Source: CAYOWQ01 sp964407695
GTDB taxonomy: Bacteria > Planctomycetota > Phycisphaerae > Phycisphaerales > SM1A02
Length of the DNA stretch: 64,000 nucleotides
NCBI GenBank assembly: GCA_964407695.1
Contig: CAYOWQ010000011.1
Location: forward strand, 1 to 64,000
Direction: 5' to 3'
Shown: positions 62,036 through 64,000 of the stretch, piece by piece
How positions within the stretch are numbered: the first letter of the stretch is position 1
Layout: each line of letters opens with the position of its first letter
Notes under the pieces: model-generated
Told to the model about the DNA's origin: nothing
What the model saw: only the letters and a program-made list of their open reading frames with translations
Database searches by the model: none
Made by a program: the position numbers and the translations under genes

Positions 62036-64000
62036 ATCTGAGGCACCAGCGAATCCTGGCGTCGGCGGGTTCGGGAAAGACCTACCAGCTTGCGGCACGA
62101 TTTCTCACACTCCTGGTGCACGGGGCTGATGTTTCGACCATTCTCGCAAGCACGTTCACTCGCCAGGCGGCCGGACAGATTGCCAGGCGCATCCTGCTAC
62201 GACTGGTCGAAGCGAGCGAAACAAGAGAAGCCCTGATGGCCTTGCGGCGAGACACCCAGAAGCCGGACCTTTCACACGCAGAGGTGTTGCGAATTCTCAA
62301 GGACCTGGCAAAGTCGCTGCATCGATTACGAGTACGAACGCTGGACAGCGTGCTTTCATCAATCGTGACGGCGTTCGCGCTCGACCTTGGGCTGCCTCCG
62401 GGCCTGGAGGTTGCCGACGAGGTCGAAGAGGAACGGCTTCGCCACGCAGCGATTGACGCCATGCTTGACGCCGCCGATACCGATCGATTCGCCGACCTGC
62501 TTCGGCAGTTGACCGAGGATCAACCCCTGCGGGAAGTCGTCAAGGCTGTGGTGTCCGCCGTGAGAGATGCCCATGAACTCTGGAGAGAATCGACTGGATC
62601 GGCATGGGAGGTGATTGCCGGGCGGCCGAAACCTGAACTCGAGGTCGTGGAACACACGGCGATTCATTTGGCAAGCATCGTCGAAGGATCCGAGGCGCGA
62701 TTGGGCAAAACGGTCGCGGCAGATGCGGCAGCTGTCCAACGTGGCAACTGGTTCAAATTCCTGGATTCAGGTGTGGTCAAAGCGGTACTTCGGGACGGAC
62801 GCTACTACAGCAAATCGCTCCCCTCCGAGGTCGTCAGCGCCTACCGCATCCTGATTGAACAGGCGGAGCGAGTGACGGCCCCTCGCATGCGGGCAAGGAG
62901 CATGGCCATTCGCGATCTGGTGGCCGACTTCGACCGGCACTTGAGAATCGTCAAGCATGAGGAAGGGCTGGTGACGTTCTCCGACCTCGGGGTTGTGTTG
63001 CGTGAAGCAGACGAGATGGCTCTCGAAGACATCTATTTTCGCCTCGATGGGCGGGTGGAGCACATTCTCTTGGATGAGTTCCAGGATACGAGCGTGCCGC
63101 AATGGATGGCGCTGGCGCCCATGGTTCGTGAGGCGGCCAGCTATGCGCCCCCCTCTCGATCGCTGTTTGTGGTGGGTGACCTCAAGCAATCGATTTATGG
63201 ATGGCGGGCAGGCGAACCGGAAATACTGGCACGACTCCCGGAAGCGCTAGGGGGGCCAGGATCGATCGAGGACATCGTTCTATCGCGGAGCTATCGATCC
63301 GATCCGGAGATCATCAATGTCGTGAATGATGTCTTTGGAACAATTGCGACCAACGTTGCCCTCGCCTCCAATTCTGAGGCAGCCAGAGCATGGTCGGAGT
63401 GGTTCGAGGAACATCAGCCATCGCTTCAACCCCGTTCGCAAGGGTACTTCGAGATCAAAGGGGTCAAAGCCGACAGTTCAAAGCCGAACGCAGCGACGAA
63501 ACTGCGGGCGAAGGTGAAGGAATCACTTGCGCTGATTGAGACTCTGTTGTCGACGAATTCCGGAATTTCCGTCGGAGTACTCATGCGGAACAACCACGAG
63601 GTGACGGTCTTCATGAACGAGGTGGCATCGGCAGGACGTGGCGGACTGGCCGGCATCGTGGGGCAGGGCAGAGTTGCGGATTCGACGGGAGTGAATCTGA
63701 TTCTGGATGCGTTGAGGATGATTGATCATCCGGGAGATACGATCAGTGCGTTCAATGTCTCGCAGTCGCCATTGGGTGACGCCATGGGAATGGACCGCGT
63801 GTGGTCGTCGATGACACCGGATCGGTGTTCCGTCGTGGCGCGGCAGTGGCGAAGGCGAATTCTGCAGAATGGCCTGGGAGTAGTTGTGGCGCAGTGGGCG
63901 AAGGTGCTGGCACCCTTTGGTGATGAGCGCGATGCACGACGGCTGCGCCAGATCACGCAGATCGCCACACGTTTTCATCGCAGAGGAGGCGTTCGCATGA
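62032..64000 (+). CDS. AddA/UvrD-type helicase subunit, 3' end beyond the window
   Basis: Partial gene, open for 656 codons to the window edge, starting at GTG 62032 inside the AddB-like stop (GTGA). Motif I is ASAGSGKT (Lys16), motif Ia ASTFTRQAAGQIA, motif II HILLDEFQDTSVPQW (Asp348-Glu349), motif III LFVVGDLKQSIYGWRAGEP and motif IV LSRSYRSDPEIIN. The QSIYGWRAGEP form is characteristic of RecB/AddA helicases. A C-terminal nuclease domain, if present, lies past position 64000. Pairing with the overlapping AddB-like gene supports an AddAB complex that loads recombinase at DNA ends. Confidence 0.93.
   Translation, partial: MNLRHQRILASAGSGKTYQLAARFLTLLVHGADVSTILASTFTRQAAGQIARRILLRLVEASETREALMALRRDTQKPDLSHAEVLRILKDLAKSLHRLRVRTLDSVLSSIVTAFALDLGLPPGLEVADEVEEERLRHAAIDAMLDAADTDRFADLLRQLTEDQPLREVVKAVVSAVRDAHELWRESTGSAWEVIAGRPKPELEVVEHTAIHLASIVEGSEARLGKTVAADAAAVQRGNWFKFLDSGVVKAVLRDGRYYSKSLPSEVVSAYRILIEQAERVTAPRMRARSMAIRDLVADFDRHLRIVKHEEGLVTFSDLGVVLREADEMALEDIYFRLDGRVEHILLDEFQDTSVPQWMALAPMVREAASYAPPSRSLFVVGDLKQSIYGWRAGEPEILARLPEALGGPGSIEDIVLSRSYRSDPEIINVVNDVFGTIATNVALASNSEAARAWSEWFEEHQPSLQPRSQGYFEIKGVKADSSKPNAATKLRAKVKESLALIETLLSTNSGISVGVLMRNNHEVTVFMNEVASAGRGGLAGIVGQGRVADSTGVNLILDALRMIDHPGDTISAFNVSQSPLGDAMGMDRVWSSMTPDRCSVVARQWRRRILQNGLGVVVAQWAKVLAPFGDERDARRLRQITQIATRFHRRGGVRM

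Overview
The window is GC-rich, gene-dense DNA from a bacterium that looks like a member of the Planctomycetota, probably Phycisphaerae or a related class. This is inferred from the dockerin-like ADLGLLLAAWG motif, the Cys-rich CC..WD repeats in a giant exported protein, a membrane Ser/Thr kinase fused to WD40 propellers, a YdjY lipoprotein, a cysteine-free L31, and GC-rich dispersed repeats whose junk translations resemble those I associate with planctomycete genomes. No rRNA, tRNA, CRISPR array, insertion sequence or prophage gene was recognised.

Layout. 1-2.5 kb: prfA, a 16-bp tandem repeat array, rpmE (bL31), and a divergent HU-type gene with a clear terminator. 2.6-18.6 kb: a four-gene secretion or pilus cluster with a PilM/PilN-like fusion, a PilO/PilP-like fusion, a secretin of about 4,220 residues carrying roughly 45 tandem secretin N-domains, and a small lipoprotein that could be its pilotin. 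18.5-25.3 kb: a kinase-WD40 protein and a lipoprotein hydrolase on the minus strand, then an ECF sigma factor operon on the plus strand. 25.3-28.2 kb: a novel cationic Cys-rich small protein, a CDGSH Fe-S protein, an exported cyclophilin, and a duplicated PTPS/QueD protein. 28.2-35.6 kb: a YdjY lipoprotein, undecaprenyl diphosphate synthase, and a giant secreted protein with 25 copies of a 9-cysteine repeat.

35.6-45.6 kb is a complete, tightly overlapping minus-strand Bat-type operon (MoxR ATPase, DUF58, BatD-like lipoprotein, two VWA proteins, TPR protein, BatD, BatE-like) followed by a Gfo/Idh/MocA oxidoreductase. 45.7-50.2 kb, also minus strand, carries a TolC-like protein, an HlyD-type adaptor and deoC. 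50.3-59 kb holds a GH35-like protein that appears to have lost both catalytic glutamates, an NDH-2-type dehydrogenase, a DUF155/RMD1 protein, and a three-gene operon with a ketosynthase/chain-length-factor-like pair. 59.2-64 kb is an AddB-like nuclease overlapping an AddA/UvrD-like helicase that runs off the window.

The strongest candidates for something undescribed are the 45-repeat secretin with its condensed PilM-to-Q cluster, the 25-repeat Cys-rich exported protein, and the small Cys-rich basic protein at 25.3-25.8 kb. Two apparent pseudoenzymes (the GH35-like protein and the first ketosynthase-like protein) are also worth checking. All family calls come from reading motifs; no database search was run.
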